In this document: piece by piece, positions 1 to 5,811 of the stretch | Layout of the letters: each line of letters starts with the position of its first letter | Numbering within the stretch: the stretch's first letter is position 1 | Source of the DNA: JAIVHC01 sp049975505 | Lineage (GTDB): Bacteria; Desulfobacterota; Desulfuromonadia; Desulfuromonadales; Desulfuromonadaceae | Reading direction: 5' to 3' | NCBI GenBank assembly: GCA_049975505.1 | Contig: JBNGCY010000087.1 | Coordinates: 1-8,701, forward strand | DNA length: 8,701 bases | The notes under the pieces: model-generated | Databases searched by the model: none | Told to the model about the DNA's origin: nothing | The model's input: the letters and a program-made list of their open reading frames with translations, nothing else | Position numbers and translations under genes: made by a program

Positions 1-57
1 GTTGGAGCATGGCAGGATTTTGGCTGTTTTTGGGGGCTTAAGTGTTAAACTTGGGAT

Positions 58-477
58 GTGTGTTCTGCAATTGAAGCCGGAGAACCCGAATTCAAGGGGC
101 TTAGTGCGGACGCCTGGTTTGAGTTTCTTGCCACCTTCATTTGCACCATGCACGATGCGGGGATTGTGCACCGCGATCTCTCCGTGGGCAATCTGATGCT
201 CAAGCAGGAGGAAGATTGCAGCATCACCCCCTACCTGATCGATATCGGGCGTGCACATATCGGAGATAAGCCCCTCTCGGGGCGCAAGCGCGTGCTGGAT
301 CTGATGCGGATCTGTTACAAACTCAGCTGGCCCAACCGCGAACGCCTGATGAAATGCTACGAGCAGCAGTGGGGACAGCGCTTCCGCCCCTACTGGCGGA
401 TCATGGTAGGATATTACGACGTGAAACAAGGAGGGAAAAAATCCCTCAAAGCACGACTGAAAAAGAAAAAACGATAA
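58..477 (+). pseudogene. WaaP/InaA-type lipopolysaccharide kinase, C-terminal part only (5' end damaged or cut by window edge)
   Basis: The 139 readable residues match the C-lobe of small protein-kinase-like enzymes of the WaaP/RfaP/InaA (Kdo kinase) group, which phosphorylate lipopolysaccharide core sugars at the inner face of the membrane. The catalytic loop HRDLSVGNLML is at residues 38-48, with Asp40 the expected catalytic base and Asn45 a metal ligand. DIGR at 62-65 stands where DFG normally lies, with Asp62 the second metal ligand. The C-terminus is very basic (KKSLKARLKKKKR). Family members are usually above 200 residues, and the glycine-rich loop and N-lobe lysine are not seen. The frame has a TAA at 46-48, and none of the three frames in bases 1-57 looks like a kinase N-lobe. 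The start given is the first GTG after that stop and has no good ribosome site. The gene could be a decayed copy, be frameshifted, or lie at an assembly edge. The family assignment is fairly secure; intactness is doubtful. Confidence 0.6.
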
Positions 478-489
478 GACCCAAACAAG

Positions 490-622
490 GAGAGGCTCTC
501 GCAAAAGTCGTCATCCTCGTGAAAACGGGGATCCAGTTTTTGGGTCAGACCCGAGATCTTCTGGATTCCCGCCTACGCGGGAATGACAGGCACTGGATTT
601 TAGGCTTTTTGCAAGAGGCTCA
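490..622. repeat. Nested inverted-repeat element (MITE-like or REP-doublet-like)
   Basis: Two 27-nt units lie in opposite orientation at 510-536 and 561-587 and agree at 20 of 27 positions when one is reversed. Each unit is itself a hairpin; the right one contains ATTCCCGCCTACGCGGGAAT, which fits the ATTCCC-N8-GGGAAT pattern of the dispersed dRS3-type repeats known from Neisseria and common in other proteobacteria. Outside them, 492-507 and 606-621 form an imperfect terminal inverted repeat (13 of 16), and the centre holds GGGTCAGACCC (542-552). No open reading frame of note is inside. It lies between the kinase stop and the terminator, a typical tolerated site for such elements. Whether it is mobilised by a transposase elsewhere cannot be seen here. 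Confidence 0.65.
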
Positions 623-660
623 GGATACTCCACTTTGGATAGCTGTCCAACAACACACAT

Positions 661-704
661 AAAAAAATCCCGCTCCTGCCGTTAGGCGGGAGCGGGATTT
701 TTGG
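661..704. terminator. Strong bidirectional intrinsic terminator
   Basis: An 18-bp stem (663-680 with 685-702, one G-T wobble) closes a 4-nt loop GTTA. The stem core is GC-rich (CCCGCTCC/GGAGCGGG). A-runs on the left and T-runs on the right put a U-tract after the hairpin in either direction. It sits 28 bp past the stop of the minus-strand symporter and also beyond the plus-strand kinase fragment, so it can serve both converging transcripts. Confidence 0.93.
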
Positions 705-730
705 TTTACCCGGTACTGATTGACGCGAGC

Positions 731-2350
731 TTATGCTTCGTCGTTATGCACCTTGTAGAGCAGTTCCTTGATCTCGGCGGAAGGCTCCTCGGTCATCAGA
801 GAGACGACAATCATGGTAATGAGTACCGCCGGAACCCCAAGCACCGCACTGGAGGTGAAAGGCACATAGTAGGCCAGGATAGAGGTCTTGGGAATCAGCA
901 TCGCGCCGAAGGTAACGGTAAGACCCACGATCATACCTGCAATCGCAGCTTCCTTGGTGGTGCGACTCCACCACAGTCCGAGAAGGAACAGCGGGAAGAA
1001 GGTATTCGCACCCAGGGAGAACGCAACCGCGGTGATCTGACCGATCAATGCCGGGGGATTCATGGCCACGATGGCGATGGATGCACCCAGGATGATGGTA
1101 CCGATACGTGCAACCTTCATCTTGTTCTCTTCGGTGGCGTTCGGATTGAAAACGCGGAAGTAGATGTCATGCGCAAAGGCGGAAGAACCGGCCATCAACA
1201 GACCACCAACGGTGGAGAATGCCGCAGACACGCCACCGGCAGCGAGGAAGCCGGCGAACCACTCGGGCAGACCCGCGAGCTCCGCGGCGTTAACAACGAT
1301 GGCGTCAGCTGAGATGGTGATACCTGCCACACCGGAAAGGTTGGCAAATTTAGCGAATGCGGCATATGCCGGAGCGGTCCAGTATACGAGGGCGATACAG
1401 AACAGACCCCAGACCACCTGCCAGCGGGCATCACTAACGCGGGGTACGAGGTAGAAACGCCCGATAACATGGGGCAGACCTGCGGTACCAAGCATCAGAG
1501 TGATACACAGGGCGAACCAGTGATACGCGGTGTACTTGGCAAACGGCAGGTAATAGCTCGCATCAGAGGCAGCAGCGGCAATGCCGTTGCCCCCGTGGCC
1601 GATATCCCAGATAGCAGCGCCATAACCGATCTGGGGTACAGCGGAGAAGTAGCCGAGCTTGTTGGCGATAAAGAACAGGGGCAGGAAGAAGGTGATAACG
1701 ATAACCACGTACTGCACCTGCATGTTCTTGGTGGCCCCGAGCATACCGGAGATGAGAACGTAGGCCAGAACAACACCGGTACCCACGATAACGGAGATTT
1801 CGTAGTTAATACCGAAGATCCAGTTGAACATCATACCGATACCTTTGTACTGACCAACGGCGTATACAAAGGAGATCAGGATAACCACCAGGGCTGACAT
1901 CAGACGTGCAGCGGTGGAGTAGTAGCGGTCGCCGACGAAGTCAGGCGCAGTGTACTTGCCATAGCGGCGGATCTGCCCGGCCATGAGCACCAGCAGCAGA
2001 ACGTACCCCCCGGTCCAGCCGAGTACGTATGAAAGGGCGAAATAACCTTTCAGGTAGATAAGACCGGCCATACCCAGGTAGGAAGCGGCTGACATCCAGT
2101 TGGATGCGATCGCCATACCACCACCGAGCTGGCCGACGCCACGTCCTGCGGCCCAGTAGTCCTCGGTATCCTTCGCTTTGGAGAATACCCCGACGAGGAT
2201 AAACAGGATCAGCAAACTGATCATCATAATGGCGGGGATAACACGCACTTTACCTTCGTTGAGGTTGAGGTTCTCCGCCGCGAACACATTGCTTGCCATC
2301 AGAGTAAAGAACAGAGACAAGCCTGTCTGCATAAGTCGTTTCATAATCAT
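731..2350 (-). CDS. Sodium:solute symporter, VC_2705 subfamily (probable acetate/monocarboxylate uptake)
   Basis: This 539-residue inner-membrane transporter belongs to the solute:sodium symporter family (LeuT-like fold), which couples uptake of organic acids to inward sodium or proton flow. The N-terminus resembles a signal peptide (hydrophobic run, then NVFAAE near residues 21-26), as in E. coli ActP, followed by about 13 membrane segments starting near residue 38. Family marks include SNWMSAASYLGMAG (83-96), GTAGLPHVIGRFYLVP (288-303) and the segment SAAFSTVGGL (375-384), whose Ser379/Thr380 fall where the sodium-site hydroxyls of this fold lie. The sequence fits the VC_2705 branch, which typically follows a DUF4212 gene, as here (19-bp gap). 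A longer reading from a TTG at 2392 would overlap that gene; ATG 2350 is preferred because GGGAG (2365-2361) lies 10 nt before it. The terminator at 661-704 ends the unit. The family is near certain; the substrate is inferred. Confidence 0.93.
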   Translation of the reverse strand: MIMKRLMQTGLSLFFTLMASNVFAAENLNLNEGKVRVIPAIMMISLLILFILVGVFSKAKDTEDYWAAGRGVGQLGGGMAIASNWMSAASYLGMAGLIYLKGYFALSYVLGWTGGYVLLLVLMAGQIRRYGKYTAPDFVGDRYYSTAARLMSALVVILISFVYAVGQYKGIGMMFNWIFGINYEISVIVGTGVVLAYVLISGMLGATKNMQVQYVVIVITFFLPLFFIANKLGYFSAVPQIGYGAAIWDIGHGGNGIAAAASDASYYLPFAKYTAYHWFALCITLMLGTAGLPHVIGRFYLVPRVSDARWQVVWGLFCIALVYWTAPAYAAFAKFANLSGVAGITISADAIVVNAAELAGLPEWFAGFLAAGGVSAAFSTVGGLLMAGSSAFAHDIYFRVFNPNATEENKMKVARIGTIILGASIAIVAMNPPALIGQITAVAFSLGANTFFPLFLLGLWWSRTTKEAAIAGMIVGLTVTFGAMLIPKTSILAYYVPFTSSAVLGVPAVLITMIVVSLMTEEPSAEIKELLYKVHNDEA

Positions 2351-2369
2351 AGTCTTAAGTCTCCCTTCT

Positions 2370-2714
2370 CTATTTTGAGTGCTCAGCTTCAAGCTTGTCG
2401 ATAAACTTGCAGTACCACCAGCACAGGAAGATGTACAGGATTATGCAGAACTGCGCTGAATACCAGTAATGAAAAGGGAAACCCAGGAATGTAGTTTCTG
2501 TGAGGAAACTCTTACCCGCCACCTGGGTGACAACCTCGCCGGTGTTGAGGGTTACTTCAGTTGTGACATTGGGATCGCCTACCAGTACCAGCAGAATCAG
2601 GAACCCATAGGTCGCCACACCCCAGATAATCAGAACCAGCTTCTTCATATTGACGTCTCTGGTCATGAAGTCGCCGACCGGCCTAAAAAAATTAATATTT
2701 AGATCTTTTTCCAT
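2370..2714 (-). CDS. DUF4212 protein, small subunit of sodium:solute symporter
   Basis: This 114-residue membrane protein has two hydrophobic segments (about 25-46 and 82-102). The C-terminal half, LGFPFHYWYSAQFCIILYIF, then a short charged tail beginning FIDKLEAE, fits the DUF4212 pattern (GFP...FW..Q followed by a second segment and an N/D-K-L-E/D motif). DUF4212 proteins are nearly always encoded just before a VC_2705-type symporter and are regarded as its small subunit; that is the arrangement here. The loop between the two segments (residues 47-79) is polar and threonine-rich and seems longer than in compact members of the family. The start is the second of two in-frame ATGs: the perfect AAGGAGGT (2728-2721) touches the first ATG (2720), too close to use, but is at ideal spacing for the second. 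Confidence 0.88.
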   Translation of the reverse strand: MEKDLNINFFRPVGDFMTRDVNMKKLVLIIWGVATYGFLILLVLVGDPNVTTEVTLNTGEVVTQVAGKSFLTETTFLGFPFHYWYSAQFCIILYIFLCWWYCKFIDKLEAEHSK

Positions 2715-2720
2715 ACCCAT

Positions 2721-2728
2721 ACCTCCTT
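2721..2728 (-). promoter_or_regulatory. Ribosome binding site of the DUF4212 gene
   Basis: A perfect AAGGAGGT whose AGGAGG core lies 7 nt before ATG 2714. It directly abuts the in-frame ATG at 2720, so it selects the downstream ATG and shortens the protein by two residues. Confidence 0.8.
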
Positions 2729-2740
2729 GTGGTCAAGTCT

Positions 2741-2831
2741 TCAGGCAACCAATCCATCCGACTTATTTATCGCAATTCCGATATAATGTTGCTCAACATT
2801 CCAAAAGTTAATAACGAAACCTCCTTTCCGT
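2741..2831 (-). promoter_or_regulatory. Leader region of the DUF4212 gene: unpaired strong ribosome site and operator-like palindrome
   Basis: On the minus strand a perfect AAGGAGGT (2826-2819) has no ATG, GTG or TTG at usable distance. At ideal 7-nt spacing is an ATT (2812-2810) opening a 23-codon frame that ends at TGA 2743-2741, just before the DUF4212 ribosome site. Inside this stretch lies AATGTTGCTCAACATT (2785-2800), a perfect 7+2+7 inverted repeat. The stretch could be a regulated leader, a rare ATT-started peptide, or the remnant of a small gene that lost its start. The motifs are seen directly; any role is guesswork. Confidence 0.35.
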
Positions 2832-2881
2832 ATAAAATTTAAACCCTCGTTTTATTACTTGGCTGTCCGCCAGGCTGCGGA

Positions 2882-3031
2882 TCAGCGCGGATACCTGTTG
2901 ATTATCGAATAGAGCGAGCGCCGCTTCCGTTCCCCGCTCTCTTTATGGTCTGAATAATACGCAAAAACAAAACAGATAAGGGCGCCGAGGGTAATAACTC
3001 CACCCATCATGTAGTACATCATGTCAACCAT
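2882..3031 (-). CDS. Small single-pass membrane protein, 49 residues, probable symporter accessory protein
   Basis: The protein begins MVDMMYYMMGGVITLGALIC, with one hydrophobic segment (about residues 5-26), followed by a highly charged basic tail (SDHKESGERKRRS) that would stay in the cytoplasm under the positive-inside rule. I do not recognise the family with confidence. Its position, first in line 167 bp before the DUF4212 and symporter genes and on the same strand, suggests a third, accessory membrane component of that transporter; tiny single-pass proteins are often seen beside such symporters. It also loosely resembles CcoQ/FixQ-like small subunits in layout, but no oxidase genes are nearby. 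The frame extends upstream to a TTG at 3064, but GAGGTG (3043-3038) lies 6 nt before ATG 3031, which decides the start. The good ribosome site and plausible upstream promoter support it as a real gene. Confidence 0.65.
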   Translation of the reverse strand: MVDMMYYMMGGVITLGALICFVFAYYSDHKESGERKRRSLYSIINRYPR

Positions 3032-3037
3032 AAGTGT

Positions 3038-3043
3038 CACCTC
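3038..3043 (-). promoter_or_regulatory. Ribosome binding site of the 49-residue membrane protein gene
   Basis: GAGGTG lies 6 nt before ATG 3031. It supports this start over the upstream in-frame TTG (3064), which has no such site. Confidence 0.6.
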
Positions 3044-3105
3044 AGTGCGGGAGAGAATCATCAATGCCTATCCCATAAGATAAACATCGTTCTGGTTTTA
3101 GAAAA

Positions 3106-3135
3106 CTTATGCCATAGCGTGTTTAAACGAGTCAA
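3106..3135 (-). promoter_or_regulatory. Candidate sigma-70 promoter for the small-protein/DUF4212/symporter unit
   Basis: TTGACT (3135-3130) and CATAAG (3111-3106) are separated by 18 nt, in AT-rich sequence upstream of the first gene of the unit. Transcription would begin near 3099, giving a leader of about 68 nt to ATG 3031. The -35 box matches at five of six positions, the -10 box at four of six. Prediction by eye only. Confidence 0.4.
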
Positions 3136-3177
3136 GTAAAATGTTGTTATAAAATAGATGATATCGCAAAAATTATT

Positions 3178-3222
3178 CTATATACAAACAGATATAAGCT
3201 CCTGTTTCTTTTTTGCTTCCAT
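3178..3222 (-). CDS. Possible 14-residue leader peptide
   Basis: A short frame reads MEAKKKQELISVCI and ends at TAG 3180-3178. GAGGA lies 8 nt before the ATG, a respectable ribosome site in an otherwise AT-rich untranslated spacer. It ends about 40 nt before the -35 box proposed for the downstream unit. It could be a leader peptide, the start of a decayed gene or coincidence. No function can be assigned. Confidence 0.2.
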   Translation of the reverse strand: MEAKKKQELISVCI

Positions 3223-3296
3223 CTGCAAAATCCTCTATATTCGGCAACTTATCTTAGGGAAAGCTTGCGGCATATGTTACGATTCTTTTGGATACT

Positions 3297-3354
3297 ATAA
3301 AACGCAATATCTTTTATGTTGAATTACGTAAAAATAAATATAAATAAAACGCAA
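3297..3354. repeat. Pair of 11-nt direct repeats in the spacer
   Basis: ATAAAACGCAA occurs at 3297-3307 and 3344-3354, start-to-start distance 47 bp, roughly four and a half helical turns. They lie upstream of the 49-residue protein unit and could be sites for a regulator. No regulator gene is in the window. Confidence 0.35.
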
Positions 3355-3517
3355 GTTGCCATTTTGAATTCAGCGCCGCCACCCTTGTCTGATACCAAGT
3401 ATTGCAGGAAATACCCTGGATGCAAGGCAGCAAGAGAATTTTTCTCTTCAAAAGGGTTTTATGGCGGGGAAGAAAGGGGCGGAAACTGTGCCCAGGAGAA
3501 CTAAAAAGAATGAGATA

Positions 3518-5431
3518 TCAACGCGGCAGATCGCGGGTGCGGCGTGAAACCAGCACCAGGGTAAGCCACGAAAGAGGCAGGGCTATCAAAGCAGGGTTAT
3601 TGAGGGGAAGGGGTGCTTCACTCGCAAGCAGACCATAGCGCAGATACATTTCAGGAGAGATCAGAATCAGGGTAAGAGCACTGCTCAGTCCTACCAGCAT
3701 GGAGGCAATAACCCCCCTGCTGGTGGCGCCCTGCCAGAACAGGGCCATAAGGAGGGCGGGCAGATTGGTAGCCGCAGCGAGGGCAAAGGCCCACCCGGCA
3801 AGATAGGAGACATTCATCCCCTCGAAGACAATGCCGAGATACACCGCGATACAGCCCACCACCACCGCTGACATCCGCGCCGCCACAACCTTCTCCGTGG
3901 CGCTCATGTGTATTCCCATGAGGCGATCCATGATGTCGTGGGCCACCGCGCCGGATGCCGCCAGAATCAGTCCGCTCACGGTTCCCAGGACTGCGGTAAA
4001 CGCCACCGCGCTTACCACGGCAAACAGCACCATACCGAAGGAACGCGCCAGCAGGGGTACCGCCATGTTGGTATCCATAATATTGAGGAACCCGCTCCCC
4101 ATGGCACCAAAGCCAAGAAACAGACTCAAAACATAGAAAAATCCAATACCTGCGATAGCCACAACGGTTGACTTGCGCGCCGCCGCCTGACTGGGGACGG
4201 TGTAGTAGCGAATCAGGATGTGGGGCAGCGCTGCGGTACCACATACCAGGGCAAGCATCAGGGAAACGAAATCAAGGCGTTGCGCCAACCCTCCTTCGTT
4301 GAGGCGAAACATCCCGCCCGGCCTGAACATCTCCGCGCCGGGAACGGTTTTCTGATAAAACACCTGCACCTGACCGGTTTCAGAGAGATAGGTGGCGTGG
4401 GGCCAGATATTCACCGAACTGGCATACATGGTGCGCAAAAATTCCAGCGGCCCCAGTGCGCCGGTTGAGGGTACTGTTTTGCCGCGATGCTCAATATCCT
4501 CCATGGTTCCCACGAGAAACACCCGCCCGGAGGTTGCCGGAGCCCCGTTATACAGCAGAGTCCCGTCGTCAAGGCGCTCCAGACGCTGGGTTTCACGCAA
4601 CAGCATCCCGCCTTCGTCCTTGTGCTTTATAAACCACGGGGATACCTCCCCGGCGTGCTCCACCCTGACAAAACCTTTTGCAAACGCCGGTGCAACATCC
4701 CACTGGGGAGCCAGTTCATATCCCGAAGTACGCACGAGATAGCCCGCCTCATCTTTGCTAACCTCCAGGCTCTGGAGAGGACGGTATTCGCGATACTTCA
4801 TGTGTTCGGGAAGCATGATGCCGCGCTCGAGCATAAACAGGGTGAGAACCACGGAAATAACCAGAATCAGCACCCCTTTGATAAACTGCACGTATGTGGT
4901 CGCTACCATCCCCGAGGTCGCCACAATAATGGTCACAACCACACCCACAATCAGAACCCCCATATAATGGGGGATGCCGAACAGAGGCGTAACCAGAGCA
5001 CCGATCCCCACCATCTGGGGGATGAGATAGAATACCGAGATCACAAGGGTACACAGGGAGGCGACAAAGCGCAGACCGCGGGAATTGAAGGTGGAATCAA
5101 TCGCATCGGTGAAGGTGAAATGCCCCATACGGCGCAGAGGTTCGGCCACCATGAACAGGGCCACGATCCAGCCGGAAAGAAAACCAACCGAATACAGAAA
5201 ACCATCATAGCCCAGGGTTGCGATCATGCCGCTGATGCCCAGGAACGAAGCCGCTGAGAGATAGTCGCCCACAAAGGCGATGCCGTTGACCCCCCAGTGA
5301 ATCCGCCCCCCGGCAGCAAAGTATCCTGCAGGAGTGGTAACCCGGCGCACCAGTTGAATCGAGACCCCCACCACAACCGCGACCACACTCAGAAACAGGG
5401 TTACCGCAAGTTGCGATTGCTCATACAGCAT
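3518..5431 (-). CDS. ActP-like cation:acetate symporter with enlarged central loop
   Basis: This 637-residue inner-membrane transporter belongs to the solute:sodium symporter family. The N-terminal third follows E. coli ActP closely (GDYLSAASFLGISG at 55-68, LGYDGFLYSVGFLSGW at 73-88, FTFTDA at 105-110), as do CGTAALPHILIRYYTVP (397-413) and VSAVAFTAVLGTVSGL (473-488), where the sodium-site segment lies. The expected role is uptake of acetate or similar short carboxylates. It is about 90 residues longer than ActP (near 549), and lacks ActP's cleavable N-terminal signal. The extra length is mainly between about residues 203 and 385, a hydrophilic stretch that should form an extracytoplasmic domain. 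GGGAGGG (5446-5440) lies 8 nt before the ATG. The gene follows the DUF485 gene by 45 bp, the usual pairing for ActP/YjcG with YjcH. The family is near certain; acetate as substrate is likely but inferred. Confidence 0.92.
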   Translation of the reverse strand: MLYEQSQLAVTLFLSVVAVVVGVSIQLVRRVTTPAGYFAAGGRIHWGVNGIAFVGDYLSAASFLGISGMIATLGYDGFLYSVGFLSGWIVALFMVAEPLRRMGHFTFTDAIDSTFNSRGLRFVASLCTLVISVFYLIPQMVGIGALVTPLFGIPHYMGVLIVGVVVTIIVATSGMVATTYVQFIKGVLILVISVVLTLFMLERGIMLPEHMKYREYRPLQSLEVSKDEAGYLVRTSGYELAPQWDVAPAFAKGFVRVEHAGEVSPWFIKHKDEGGMLLRETQRLERLDDGTLLYNGAPATSGRVFLVGTMEDIEHRGKTVPSTGALGPLEFLRTMYASSVNIWPHATYLSETGQVQVFYQKTVPGAEMFRPGGMFRLNEGGLAQRLDFVSLMLALVCGTAALPHILIRYYTVPSQAAARKSTVVAIAGIGFFYVLSLFLGFGAMGSGFLNIMDTNMAVPLLARSFGMVLFAVVSAVAFTAVLGTVSGLILAASGAVAHDIMDRLMGIHMSATEKVVAARMSAVVVGCIAVYLGIVFEGMNVSYLAGWAFALAAATNLPALLMALFWQGATSRGVIASMLVGLSSALTLILISPEMYLRYGLLASEAPLPLNNPALIALPLSWLTLVLVSRRTRDLPR

Positions 5432-5476
5432 TATTCATTCCCTCCCATGCGTATCAGTCAGCAGAAACCCCGGGCA

Positions 5477-5752
5477 TCAGGTGCTTTCAGGGGTCTGAAG
5501 CAGGCGTTTTTCCGCGCGGGTGCACAACAGATGATACGCCAGCGCCATCACAACTGCAAAAATCATCATCACCACCCCGCCGATCAGCCCCAGACTAACT
5601 CCGGCACAGGGGGCTGCAGGCAGCGCGGGTGAAAACACATGCAATCCGACAAAAAGGGTATAGACTCCCAGATAGATTGCGACCATTCTCTGGCCGACGC
5701 GCCGCTTAGCCTGAATCAACTCCGGGGTGATACGTTTGATATCTGTTCTCAA
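5477..5752 (-). CDS. DUF485 (YjcH-like) membrane protein, partner of the ActP-like symporter
   Basis: The 91-residue protein has a charged N-terminus, two hydrophobic segments (about 23-41 and 54-76) joined by a short Pro/Ala-rich turn, and a basic C-terminal tail (TRAEKRLLQ). This layout and the neighbouring symporter fit DUF485, the family of E. coli YjcH, encoded just before actP. Its exact job is not established; a role as accessory subunit or in assembly is assumed. The frame runs upstream to 5806, but AGGAGG (5763-5758) is 5 nt before TTG 5752, and the residues upstream (MWHCCRKLKSVSRPQEE) do not look like part of the family. The TTG start could limit translation relative to the symporter. 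It begins 59 bp after the stop of the 612-residue gene, so co-transcription with that gene is likely. Confidence 0.82.
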   Translation of the reverse strand: MRTDIKRITPELIQAKRRVGQRMVAIYLGVYTLFVGLHVFSPALPAAPCAGVSLGLIGGVVMMIFAVVMALAYHLLCTRAEKRLLQTPEST

Positions 5753-5757
5753 GATCT

Positions 5758-5763
5758 CCTCCT
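5758..5763 (-). promoter_or_regulatory. Ribosome binding site that sets the TTG start of the DUF485 gene
   Basis: AGGAGG ends 5 nt before TTG 5752. No ATG or GTG lies at suitable spacing, so the site points to the rare start codon. Confidence 0.7.
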
Positions 5764-5811
5764 GGGGACGGGATACAGATTTCAACTTTCTGCAACAATG
5801 CCACATCCCCG

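Larger units (their letters stand above)
3032..3517. other. Intergenic spacer between the two symporter units
   Basis: About 490 bp with no convincing full-length gene. The part from 3060 to 3360 is strongly AT-rich compared with the flanking genes and holds the promoter candidate at 3106-3135, a possible 14-codon leader peptide (3222-3178) and the 11-nt direct repeat ATAAAACGCAA (3297-3307 and 3344-3354). The part next to the ActP-like gene (3361-3517) is GC-richer and contains a 7-bp hairpin at 3431-3447 that lacks a downstream T-run, so I see no clear terminator for that gene. Plus-strand frames here look like chance. Confidence 0.6.

Noticed and set aside
701..1312. Plus-strand open frame of 203 codons.
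   Set aside because: It is antisense to the VC_2705-type symporter, with low-complexity Gly/His/Arg composition and no recognisable motif.
2882..3031. CcoQ/FixQ-like cytochrome oxidase subunit.
   Set aside because: The layout is similar (one membrane segment, charged tail), but no oxidase genes are nearby and the symporter context explains it better.
3431..3447. Hairpin AAGAGAATTTTTCTCTT after the ActP-like gene as a possible terminator.
   Set aside because: The stem is only 7 bp and AT-rich, and no T-run follows it on the minus strand.
3461..3546. Plus-strand 28-codon frame starting MAGKKGAETVPRRTKK, with a stretch faintly like the start of a TetR-type DNA-binding domain (STRQIAGAA).
   Set aside because: It stops after 28 codons, overlaps the end of the well-supported ActP-like gene on the other strand, and does not continue into a helix-turn-helix.
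4487..5257. Long plus-strand open frame of 256 codons.
   Set aside because: It lies fully antisense to the ActP-like symporter, is rich in His, Gln and Asn as expected of a shadow frame, and shows no domain.
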